Assembly (NCBI GenBank): GCA_934623545.1
Contig: CAKTVN010000020.1
Location: 1-12,915, forward strand
From: an uncultured Oscillospiraceae bacterium
GTDB lineage: Bacteria; Bacillota; Clostridia; Oscillospirales; Oscillospiraceae
DNA: 12,915 bases
Direction: 5' to 3'
The translations under genes were made by a program, and so were the position numbers. Positions 1-5,992 of this stretch are shown one piece after another. Position 1 is the stretch's first letter. Every line of letters begins with the position of its first letter. Below the pieces are notes generated by a model that did no database searches, was not told the DNA's origin, and saw nothing but the letters and a program-made list of their open reading frames with translations.

Positions 1-1832
1 ATCACGCCGACATCCGCGAAGATCGCCGCCCACATATTCGCGAGGCCGACCGCCGTCAGAGCGAGGCAGGCGAATTTGACGATGAGGGAGAAGACGATGT
101 TCTGCTTGACGATGCCGATGCACTTGCGGGAGATATTGATCGCCTTCGAGATTTGCAGCGGGTCGTCGTCCATCAGGACGATGTCGGCTGCTTCGATGGC
201 GGCGTCGGAACCCATCGCGCCCATTGCGATGCCGATGTCTGCCCGGGTCAGGACCGGCGCGTCGTTGATGCCGTCGCCGACAAACGCGAGCTTGTCGTTC
301 CTGCCCTTTGCAGACAGGAGCTTTTCGACCTCGGAGACCTTATCGCCGGGCAGAAGCTCGCTGCGGACGTCATCCACGCCAAGCTCCGCCGCGACCTGAT
401 CGGCAACGCGCTTCGCGTCGCCCGTCAGCATGACGGTCTTCTGCACGCCAGCCTTCTTCAGCTGCGCGATCGCTTCCTTCGAGTGCGGCTTGACCACGTC
501 GGAGATGACGATGTGCCCCGCGTACTGCCCGTCGATGACCATGTGAATGATGGTGCCGACGCTGTGGCAGTCATGATACTCGACGCCGAGCTTTTTCATG
601 AGCTTTCCATTGCCGGCGGCGACCTCGTGCCCGTCGACCTTGGCAGTGATGCCGTGTCCGCTGATCTCCTCGATGTCGGTCACGCGGCTGCGGACGATCT
701 CCTTGCCGTATGCCTTTTGCAGGCTCTTGCTGATGGGGTGCGACGAAGCGCACTCGGCAAGCGCCGCGTATTCCAGAAGCTGCTCGTCGCTGAATGGGCT
801 GTGATGGACGCCCGTCACCTCAAAGACGCCCTGCGTCAGCGTGCCGGTCTTGTCGAAGACGACGACCTTTGCCTCAGACAGCGCCTCGAGATAGTTCGAG
901 CCCTTGATGAGAATGCCCTCCTTGCTTGCGCCGCCGATGCCCGCGAAGAAGCTCAGCGGGATGCTGATGACGAGCGCACAGGGGCAGCTGACCACGAGGA
1001 ACGTCAGCGCGCGGTAGATCCACTGCGTCCAGTCCGCGCTCAGCCCGGTGAGCAGACGCACGGCGGGGACGGCGATGGCAAGCAGCAGCGCCGCGGCGCA
1101 GACCGCCGGGGTGTAGATTTTCGCGAAGCGGGAAATGAACGCTTCCGACCGCGACTTGCGGGAGCTGGCGTTCTCCACGAGGTCCAGAATTTTCGAGACG
1201 GTGGATTCGCCGAAGGCTTTGGTCGTGCGGATCTTGAGCACGCCCGACAGGTCGATGCAGCCGCTGATGATCTCGTCGCCCTCTTTGACGTCTCGCGGGA
1301 GGCTTTCGCCGGTGAGGGCGCTGGTGTTGAGGCTGGCGCTGCCCTCGACGATCACGCCGTCGAGCGGGACCTTTTCGCCGGGCTGGACGACGATGATGCT
1401 GCCGACCGCGACCTCATCGGGGTCGACCTGCGTGAGCTGACCGTTCTGCTCAATGTTGGCATAGTCGGGGCGGATGTCCATGAGTGCGGTGATGTTCCGG
1501 CGGCTCTTGCCGACCGCATAGCTCTGGAACAGCTCGCCGATCTGGTAGAAGAGCATAACGGCGATGCCCTCGACATAGTCGCCGCTCTTGGTCCACACGG
1601 CGAGGAAGAACGCACCGAGCGTCGCCAGCGCCATGAGGAAGTTCTCGTCAAATGCGCGCCCGTTCAAAATGCCCTTGCCGGCTTTTTTCAGAATGTCGTA
1701 GCCGATCACAAAATAGGCGACCAGATACGCCGCGAGCTGCGGGATACCGGTGATGGGGATGAATTTGAGCGCGATCAGCATGACCGTGGTGAGGACGATG
1801 CGCACGAGCATCTTTTTCTGTTTCTTTGTCAT
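1..1832 (-). CDS. cadA: Zn/Cd/Pb-type heavy-metal P1B ATPase (C-terminus cut by window edge)
   Basis: Membrane pump that exports divalent soft metals (probably Zn2+, Cd2+ or Pb2+) using ATP. The translated minus strand gives 610 codons and then runs off position 1; by family comparison only about 20 residues are missing. Visible motifs are the actuator TGES at residues 174-177, the membrane metal-site CPC at 283-285, the phosphorylated Asp in DKTGT at 327, the nucleotide-binding HP at 365-366 and the hinge GDGINDAP from 519. Near the end a FAD segment with Asp at about 607 matches the last-helix Asp of the Zn/Cd/Pb group (P1B-2) and argues against a copper pump. The start has GGAGGGAG 7-14 bases upstream. 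The protein begins almost directly with membrane helices: there is no N-terminal HMA domain, and that function seems to be supplied by the separate upstream gene. Exact metal choice is inferred. Confidence 0.93.
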   Translation of the reverse strand, partial: MTKKQKKMLVRIVLTTVMLIALKFIPITGIPQLAAYLVAYFVIGYDILKKAGKGILNGRAFDENFLMALATLGAFFLAVWTKSGDYVEGIAVMLFYQIGELFQSYAVGKSRRNITALMDIRPDYANIEQNGQLTQVDPDEVAVGSIIVVQPGEKVPLDGVIVEGSASLNTSALTGESLPRDVKEGDEIISGCIDLSGVLKIRTTKAFGESTVSKILDLVENASSRKSRSEAFISRFAKIYTPAVCAAALLLAIAVPAVRLLTGLSADWTQWIYRALTFLVVSCPCALVISIPLSFFAGIGGASKEGILIKGSNYLEALSEAKVVVFDKTGTLTQGVFEVTGVHHSPFSDEQLLEYAALAECASSHPISKSLQKAYGKEIVRSRVTDIEEISGHGITAKVDGHEVAAGNGKLMKKLGVEYHDCHSVGTIIHMVIDGQYAGHIVISDVVKPHSKEAIAQLKKAGVQKTVMLTGDAKRVADQVAAELGVDDVRSELLPGDKVSEVEKLLSAKGRNDKLAFVGDGINDAPVLTRADIGIAMGAMGSDAAIEAADIVLMDDDPLQISKAINISRKCIGIVKQNIVFSLIVKFACLALTAVGLANMWAAIFADVGV

Positions 1833-1852
1833 GGTTTCTCCCTCCAGTCCTG

Positions 1853-1875
1853 CGCTCCGCGTCTGCGCGGGAGCG
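1853..1875. repeat. GC-rich hairpin between the HMA gene and the ATPase gene
   Basis: Left arm CGCTCCGCG (1853-1861) pairs with CGCGGGAGCG (1866-1875) around a TCTG loop, with one bulged G. No T-tract follows on the minus strand, so it is not a classical terminator. Lying in the 55-base gap of a two-gene transcript, it may stabilise the 3' end of the upstream message or partly block elongation, giving more HMA protein than pump. That role is inferred. Confidence 0.5.
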
Positions 1876-1887
1876 ATCGGTTGAGAT

Positions 1888-2106
1888 TCAGATCTCGATC
1901 TCGCAGTCGGGCTCGACCTTCTTGCAGGCCTTCAGAACGGCCTTCATGGTCTTCTTCTCGTCGGCGCCTTCGGCAAACGCAACGATCATTTTCTGCGTCA
2001 TGAAGTTCACGGTCGCGGATGCGACGCCTTCGGTCTTCTTCGCAGCGTCTTCCATCAGGTTTGCGCAGTTTGCGCAGTCGACTTCGATCTGATACGTCTT
2101 TTTCAT
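1888..2106 (-). CDS. Free-standing HMA-domain metal-binding protein (metallochaperone-like)
   Basis: A 72-residue protein that is essentially one heavy-metal-associated domain. The metal-binding loop is DCANC, with Cys11 and Cys14. An Asp just before the first Cys is the pattern seen in Zn/Cd/Pb HMA domains such as that of ZntA, whereas copper domains usually have Met-x-Cys. Two further Cys, 61 and 68, sit near the C-terminus. The start at 2106 is preceded by GGAGG at good spacing; longer in-frame readings would run through the promoter and are rejected. It lies first in the transcript, 55 bases upstream of an ATPase that lacks its own HMA domain, so it probably feeds metal to that pump or buffers cytoplasmic metal. 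The domain assignment is firm; the chaperone role is inferred. Confidence 0.88.
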   Translation of the reverse strand: MKKTYQIEVDCANCANLMEDAAKKTEGVASATVNFMTQKMIVAFAEGADEKKTMKAVLKACKKVEPDCEIEI

Positions 2107-2139
2107 GGTGATTACCTCCGGTTGGATTTTTACATTTGA

Positions 2140-2157
2140 ATTAAACACTTGCTTAAT
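2140..2157. promoter_or_regulatory. Candidate ArsR/SmtB-type operator (imperfect inverted repeat)
   Basis: ATTAAACACTTGCTTAAT is an inverted repeat with 7 of 9 positions matching between half-sites. It covers the -35 of the rightward promoter and lies just downstream of the -10 of the leftward one, so one bound repressor could block both. AT-rich palindromes of this kind are typical targets of ArsR/SmtB repressors. The link to the adjacent regulator is inferred. Confidence 0.6.
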
Positions 2158-2177
2158 CATTACATCCGCAGTATACT
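2149..2177 (+). promoter_or_regulatory. Promoter for the arsR-araC fusion gene
   Basis: TTGCTT (2149-2154), a 17-base spacer, then TATACT (2172-2177). Expected start of transcription is near 2184. Its -10 overlaps that of the opposing promoter within the palindrome AGTATACT (2170-2177). Confidence 0.7.
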
Positions 2178-2198
2178 GTGTAAAGAGCAAAAAAGCAA
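2170..2198 (-). promoter_or_regulatory. Promoter for the HMA-ATPase operon
   Basis: Read on the minus strand: TTGCTT (2198-2193), a 17-base spacer, then TATACT (2175-2170). Expected start is near 2163, giving a leader of about 57 bases. It has the same hexamers and spacing as the rightward promoter, which it overlaps face to face. Confidence 0.7.
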
Positions 2199-2218
2199 GC
2201 CGGATTGGCGGCTTGCTT
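2189..2218 (-). terminator. Intrinsic-terminator-like hairpin facing left, upstream of the HMA promoter
   Basis: A perfect 9-bp stem (AAGCAAGCC at 2193-2201, GGCTTGCTT at 2210-2218) has an 8-base loop. On the minus strand it is followed by six T (2194-2189). It would stop leftward transcripts antisense to the regulator gene before they enter the HMA operon. On the plus strand the same hairpin sits near the 5' end of the regulator mRNA. One arm contains the -35 of the leftward promoter. Confidence 0.6.
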
Positions 2219-2266
2219 CCGAAAAGGCGAATAGAATTTCCAAAACGGATAAAAGGGGGCTTTTCC

Positions 2267-2995
2267 ATGTCCGGCTTTGCATTGCCGCACGATCACGGAG
2301 AACAGAAGCACGCGGTGGAGCTGCACCGGGAGCTGATGAACGTTGAGCACTTCAACGCGGTCTGCGACATTTTCAAGCAGCTCAGCGACCCGACGCGCGT
2401 GCGCATTTTCTGGCTGCTCAGCCATCATGAGGAATGCGTCATCAACATCGCGGCGATGCTGGAGATGTCCAGCCCGGCGGTGTCGCATCATCTGCGCTCG
2501 CTTGCGCAGAGCCATCTGATCGTCAGCCGCAGAAGCGGGAAGGAGGTCTATTACAAGGCGGCGGATACGGCGCAGATCAGGCTCCTGCACGAGGTGGTCG
2601 AGCAGGTCATGGAGATCGCCTGCCCGGAAAAGGGCGTGGATTTTCAGGCGTCGCAGGAGGAGATCATCCGGCACATCCACGACGAGCTGACGGAAAATCT
2701 CGCGCAGCGCGTCACCATCGAGGAGCTGTCAAAAAAATATCTGATGAACGCCACGACGCTCAAGCGCGTCTTCAAGCAGGTGTACGGCGAGACCATCGCC
2801 GCGCACATGAAGCAGCACCGCATGGAGGCGGCTGCCGCGCTGCTGCTCAAGACGCAGGACGACATGGCGAGCATCGCGCAGGCGGTCGGCTATGAGAGCC
2901 AGAGCCGCTTCACGACGGTGTTCAAGGAGACCTACGGAGAGCTGCCGACAGAGTATCGCCGGAGGCGCAGCCTCTTCCCGGAGGGAGAAACATAA
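2267..2995 (+). CDS. ArsR/SmtB repressor fused to an AraC-type DNA-binding domain
   Basis: A 242-residue regulator, probably the metal sensor for the divergent HMA-ATPase operon. Residues about 23-118 form an ArsR/SmtB winged helix, with the recognition-helix sequence SSPAVSHHLRSL at 68-79. Residues about 133-232 form an AraC-family double helix-turn-helix, ending in the typical GYESQSRFTTVFKETYG stretch. The usual ArsR Cys-x-Cys motif is replaced by a single Cys in EECVINIA (Cys57), and the alpha-5 Asp/His metal site of SmtB/CzrA is not evident. The N-terminus is His-rich (His8, 10, 15, 20) and a His-His pair lies at 53-54, so metal ligands may be unconventional. The start at 2267 follows an AGGGGG site; an upstream in-frame reading from 2105 crosses the promoter and is rejected. 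The two-domain architecture is directly visible; the sensed metal is unknown. Confidence 0.9.
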   Translation: MSGFALPHDHGEQKHAVELHRELMNVEHFNAVCDIFKQLSDPTRVRIFWLLSHHEECVINIAAMLEMSSPAVSHHLRSLAQSHLIVSRRSGKEVYYKAADTAQIRLLHEVVEQVMEIACPEKGVDFQASQEEIIRHIHDELTENLAQRVTIEELSKKYLMNATTLKRVFKQVYGETIAAHMKQHRMEAAAALLLKTQDDMASIAQAVGYESQSRFTTVFKETYGELPTEYRRRRSLFPEGET

Positions 2996-3018
2996 CCGCG
3001 TCGGGAGAGCGTGAGAGG

Positions 3019-3032
3019 CTCCGGCGCCGGAG
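3019..3032. repeat. 14-bp perfect palindrome downstream of arsR-araC
   Basis: CTCCGGCGCCGGAG lies between the convergent arsR-araC and hpt genes. It may form part of the termination region together with the next hairpin, or it may be a protein site. Function is unknown. Confidence 0.4.
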
Positions 3033-3044
3033 AATTAAAATTGT

Positions 3045-3077
3045 GCCGGGAAGCGGCGTATACCGCGTCCCGGCTTT
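3045..3077. terminator. Probable bidirectional terminator between convergent genes
   Basis: GCCGGGA (3045-3051) pairs with TCCCGGC (3068-3074), extended inward by GCGG/CCGC across one mismatch. A short T-rich tail follows on the plus strand (TTTCACGTTTAT) and AATTTTAATT follows on the minus strand. It lies in the 102 bases between two genes that converge, where a shared terminator is expected. Confidence 0.6.
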
Positions 3078-3097
3078 CACGTTTATAGATCTTTGCG

Positions 3098-3448
3098 TCA
3101 AGTGTCCAACTGCGAAAGTGCGCGCATCAGCTCCTGCTGGTCGTGCTGGACGGTATCCCAGAGTGAGAGGTCGGTCAGCGCCTTCGGACCGCGGAGCGCC
3201 TCTGTCAGCGCGGAGACGCTGATATTCAGACGGTCGAAGCCAAGATTGAGCGCAACGCCCTTGAGTGTGTGCGCGGCGCGGAAAGCGACCTCCCAATCCG
3301 AGGCGGCGACCGCGTCTGAGAGCATCTGATAGGTCGGGTCGGCGGCATATTTTATGACAAACTTCCGAATGAGCGCTTCGCTGTGCAGGCGCTGCAAAAT
3401 CTGCCGATAATCGCTTCCGATGAGAATATAGAACTGCTCCAGAGTCAT
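3098..3448 (-). CDS. Stand-alone Hpt (histidine phosphotransfer) protein
   Basis: A 116-residue cytoplasmic protein made of one Hpt four-helix bundle. The phospho-accepting His is residue 60 in AHTLKGVALNLGF, an exact match to the family core motif HxLKGxAxxxG. Such proteins pass phosphate between histidine kinases and receiver (REC) domains and have no kinase activity themselves. The start at 3448 has AAAGGAGG eight bases upstream, and a strong promoter lies further upstream; the longer reading to 3589 has no ribosome site. No histidine kinase is encoded in this window. The nearest possible partner is the REC domain of the divergent GGDEF/HD-GYP protein, so a phosphorelay into c-di-GMP turnover is likely but inferred. 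Confidence 0.9.
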   Translation of the reverse strand: MTLEQFYILIGSDYRQILQRLHSEALIRKFVIKYAADPTYQMLSDAVAASDWEVAFRAAHTLKGVALNLGFDRLNISVSALTEALRGPKALTDLSLWDTVQHDQQELMRALSQLDT

Positions 3449-3500
3449 GGCGGCGCCTCCTTTGGACAAACTGTGTGTGATGCACATATATCGTCCAAAT

Positions 3501-3528
3501 ATTATATCAAACGGCACGCAATTTTCAA
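3501..3528 (-). promoter_or_regulatory. Promoter for the Hpt gene
   Basis: On the minus strand TTGAAA (3528-3523), a 16-base spacer, then a perfect TATAAT (3506-3501). It is well placed, about 55-80 bases upstream of the Hpt start. Confidence 0.7.
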
Positions 3529-3548
3529 GGGGATCCCTTGATTTTTTT
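3525..3548 (+). terminator. Intrinsic-terminator-like hairpin in the hpt/GGDEF divergent gap
   Basis: TCAAGGG (3525-3531) and CCCTTGA (3535-3541) form a 7-bp stem with a tight 3-base loop, followed by seven T (3542-3548) on the plus strand. It would stop rightward readthrough antisense to hpt before the GGDEF gene. It overlaps the -35 of the hpt promoter, the same layout as at 2189-2218. Confidence 0.5.
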
Positions 3549-3587
3549 AGGAACTTGTGCGAAAATAAGGCAGCATAGGCGAAAAAC

Positions 3588-3616
3588 ATGATATTTTGGA
3601 ATTTTTATGATATAAA
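3588..3616 (+). promoter_or_regulatory. Possible promoter for the GGDEF-REC-HD-GYP gene
   Basis: ATGATA (3588-3593), 17 bases, then TATAAA (3611-3616) in a very AT-rich stretch that contrasts with the surrounding coding DNA. The hexamers are only moderate matches, so an activator or another sigma factor is possible. The leader to the start codon is about 85 bases. Confidence 0.4.
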
Positions 3617-3707
3617 TTGAATTTCCTGAAAGTCTTTTGAAATATCAGGAAGAGGCTCCGCGCGGCGAAAAAACGGCGGGGCAGGAAAGGAAGGCGGTGT
3701 CGGAACG

Positions 3708-5660
3708 ATGCCTACAATGCAGCAGATCCAGCAGGAGCTGGAATGTTACCGGAAAGTTTTCACGACCGCGCGGCTGGTCAGCGCGGAGGAAATTCGCGCG
3801 CACTCCATAGAGCATGACGGAAAGACCGAGATCGAATGCCCGTTCCGCGCGAGCCCGCGCGGGTGTAAGCGCTGCAAATACTGTGTGGTGTGTCAGGCGC
3901 TTCTGGAAAAAACGAAAAAGAACAAGCTCGAATACAGCGACGATGATGTGCTTCAGGTCACGGCGAAGTATGAGCTGATCGACGGCGAGGAATATGTACT
4001 CGAGCTCATTCAGACGCTCGATAAGGATGCGCTGATCGATCCGGAAAGCAGCGAGAATCTGGTGGAGAAGCTGCTGCCGTATCGCGAGAGGCTGTTTCGG
4101 GATGCGGCGACCGGCGCGTATAACCGGCGCTTTTATGAGGAAAAAATCAAGGACTCGACCATTCATGCGGGCGTCGCGGTGATGGATCTGGATGATTTCA
4201 AGCTGTTCAACGATACGCTCGGACACCATGCCGGGGATGTTGCGCTTCAGACGATCGTTCAGATCACGCAGCGCGGCATCCGCAAATCGGACGCGCTGAT
4301 CCGCTATGGTGGGGACGAATTTCTGCTGATTTTACCGAATATTTCAGAGCAGGTTTTCAGCAAGAAGCTGGAGCTGCTGTGTGAGCAGATCCGCGCGGCG
4401 GTCGTGCCGAATAATCCGTCCATGCAGCTGTCAGTCTCGATCGGCGCCGCCATCGCCAGAGGAGAGCGGATCGACGCGGCGGTCAGACGGGCGGACCGCA
4501 TGATGTACCGCGCCAAGAGCCGCCGCAACATGGTCATCACCGAGTGGCAGAATGAGAGCGTTCCGCTGGCGCAGCCCAAGCGCCAGAAGGTCCTGATCGT
4601 GGACGATTCGGAGCTCAACCGCGCGCTGCTCGCGGAGATATTGAGCAGCGATTACGAGATTATCGAGGCGGAAAACGGCGCAGCCGGTATGGAGGTCCTG
4701 CGGCAGTACAAGACCGACATCAGCGCCGTTCTGCTGGATATCGTCATGCCGGTCATGGACGGCTTCACGATGCTCAAGGCGATGACGCAGGAAAATATGA
4801 TCGAGGATATCCCGGTCATCATGATCTCCAGCGCGGATTCCGAGGATGTCATCCGCGATGCGTTCGATCTCGGCATCGCCGATTACATCAACCGCCCCTT
4901 TGACACGAAGATCGTTTACCGGCGCGTCTTCAACGCCATCAAGCTCTACGCTAAGCAGCGCCGGCTGATCTCGATCATCACCGATCAGGTCAATGAAAAA
5001 GAGAAAAACAATCACATGATGATCAATATCCTGAGTCAGACGGTCGAGTTCCGCAACGGGGAAAGCGGAATGCACGTCCTGCATATGCAGGAGCTGACGG
5101 AGCACATTCTGACGAGCCTGGTGCAGAGAACGGACAAATATCAGCTCACCGTCGCGGACCGCGACCGGATCGCGACGGCGTCGGCGCTGCACGACATCGG
5201 CAAGATCGCCATCGACGAGAAGATTCTCAACAAGCCCGGAAAGCTCACCCGGGCGGAATTTGAGATCATGAAGACCCATACGATCTGCGGCGCGGAAATA
5301 CTGGACTGCCTCGGCATTTACCGCAACGAGCCTCTGGTGCGCACGGCGCACGACATCTGCCGCTGGCACCACGAGCGCTATGACGGAAGGGGCTATCCGG
5401 ATGGGCTGAAGGGCGACGAGATCCCCATCTCCGCGCAGGTGGTCGCGCTGGCGGACGTGTATGACGCGCTGGTCAGCGAACGGGTCTATAAAAAAGCCAT
5501 CCCGCATGAAAAGGCGGTGCAGATGATCCTGAACGGCGAATGCGGCGCGTTTAACCCGCTGCTGATGGACTGCCTGCGCAGCATCGCGGATACGCTCCCG
5601 CAGCTGGAGTTCTCGCCGAACCGACCGGTGAGCGCCGCGGAGGTGCGCGCGCTGATCTGA
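3708..5660 (+). CDS. Bifunctional c-di-GMP enzyme: Cys-rich PAS-like domain, GGDEF, REC, HD-GYP
   Basis: A 650-residue soluble protein with the parts to make and break c-di-GMP. Residues 1-110 resemble a PAS-like sensor with Cys44 and a Cys53, 56, 59, 62 cluster (CxxCxxCxxC), which could bind a metal or Fe-S centre. The GGDEF domain (about 128-280) has an intact GGDEF site at 201-205 and an RxxD inhibitory site at 192-195 with the canonical five-residue gap. The REC domain (about 293-415) has acidic Asp299/300, phospho-Asp344 and Ser374, but Arg396 stands where Lys is usual. The HD-GYP domain (about 435-630) has His495-Asp496 and HHERYDGRGYP from 554. All catalytic motifs look intact, so the net output probably depends on REC phosphorylation and the N-terminal sensor. 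The start at 3708 is probable; 3717 is an alternative. It lies divergent to an Hpt gene and upstream of a c-di-GMP-controlled pilus operon. Confidence 0.93.
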   Translation: MPTMQQIQQELECYRKVFTTARLVSAEEIRAHSIEHDGKTEIECPFRASPRGCKRCKYCVVCQALLEKTKKNKLEYSDDDVLQVTAKYELIDGEEYVLELIQTLDKDALIDPESSENLVEKLLPYRERLFRDAATGAYNRRFYEEKIKDSTIHAGVAVMDLDDFKLFNDTLGHHAGDVALQTIVQITQRGIRKSDALIRYGGDEFLLILPNISEQVFSKKLELLCEQIRAAVVPNNPSMQLSVSIGAAIARGERIDAAVRRADRMMYRAKSRRNMVITEWQNESVPLAQPKRQKVLIVDDSELNRALLAEILSSDYEIIEAENGAAGMEVLRQYKTDISAVLLDIVMPVMDGFTMLKAMTQENMIEDIPVIMISSADSEDVIRDAFDLGIADYINRPFDTKIVYRRVFNAIKLYAKQRRLISIITDQVNEKEKNNHMMINILSQTVEFRNGESGMHVLHMQELTEHILTSLVQRTDKYQLTVADRDRIATASALHDIGKIAIDEKILNKPGKLTRAEFEIMKTHTICGAEILDCLGIYRNEPLVRTAHDICRWHHERYDGRGYPDGLKGDEIPISAQVVALADVYDALVSERVYKKAIPHEKAVQMILNGECGAFNPLLMDCLRSIADTLPQLEFSPNRPVSAAEVRALI

Positions 5661-5683
5661 AGCGCCGTTTCCCGTAAAATTAA

Positions 5684-5768
5684 AAGGCAACGCCGCGCAA
5701 TCGCGTCTGCGCGCTTTGGCGAAAAATCTCTCGTCAGATCTGCTTGCCGAATTGTGCGGTGCTGCCTT
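5684..5768. mobile_element. MITE-like inverted-repeat element (or long terminator hairpin)
   Basis: Ends AAGGCAACGCCGCGCAAT (5684-5701) and ATTGTGCGGTGCTGCCTT (5751-5768) are inverted repeats matching at 15 of 18 positions; two of the three differences would be G-U pairs in RNA. TTAA occurs at both borders (5680-5683 and 5767-5770), possibly a target duplication. There is no ORF inside. A stem this long with about 49 bases between the arms suggests a miniature transposable element. It could equally terminate the upstream gene, since AAATTTTTAAG follows. Copy number cannot be judged from one window. Confidence 0.5.
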
Positions 5769-5815
5769 AAATTTTTAAGAAATATGAAATTCAGGATAAA
5801 AAGGAAAAATTTGAC

Positions 5816-5844
5816 TTGCAAATTTGAATTTTAGGGGTTACAAT
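5816..5844 (+). promoter_or_regulatory. Promoter of the type IV pilus operon
   Basis: TTGCAA (5816-5821), a 17-base spacer, then TACAAT (5839-5844). Expected start is near 5851, giving a leader of about 190 bases that holds the riboswitch and terminator. Confidence 0.65.
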
Positions 5845-5889
5845 AGTGGCACTGTTAGGAGACTTAAAATCTGCTTGGAAAAGCCGGCA

Positions 5890-5992
5890 GAATAACCGAA
5901 TATTTTTGGCAAAACCGCTGAAAGGCGGTGACGCAAAGTTGAGTGTCTAAGCGAAAAGAATGAGCTTTTCGTATGATTGACTGACTGCATTT
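5890..5992 (+). promoter_or_regulatory. Class I c-di-GMP riboswitch (GEMM-I) upstream of pilB
   Basis: The core matches the GEMM-I aptamer: GGCAAAA at 5908-5914, then the P2 helix CCGCT-GAAA-GGCGG (5915-5928) with the conserved GAAA tetraloop, then ACGCAAAG (5931-5938) holding the ligand-stacking A, then CTAAG (5947-5951) and a P3 apical helix CGAAAAG/CTTTTCG (5952-5971). The 3' part, TGACTGACTGC, occupies the position of the conserved closing strand. P1 appears short (GAAT 5898-5901 with ATTT 5989-5992), so the 5' limit is approximate. The aptamer binds cyclic di-GMP. Its 3' strand is also the 5' arm of the adjoining terminator, giving a transcription-termination switch. Confidence 0.88.

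Noticed and set aside
153..2003. 616-codon open frame on the plus strand
   Set aside because: It is antisense to the P-type ATPase, has low-complexity Asp/Arg/Ala-rich composition, matches no family I recognise and has no ribosome site. It is a GC-rich shadow frame.
2105..2266. N-terminal extension of the ArsR-AraC protein
   Set aside because: It would place coding sequence over the divergent promoters and operator and has no ribosome site; the ATG at 2267 has one.
4431..5690. 419-codon open frame on the minus strand
   Set aside because: It is antisense to the GGDEF-REC-HD-GYP gene, whose catalytic motifs prove the plus-strand frame.
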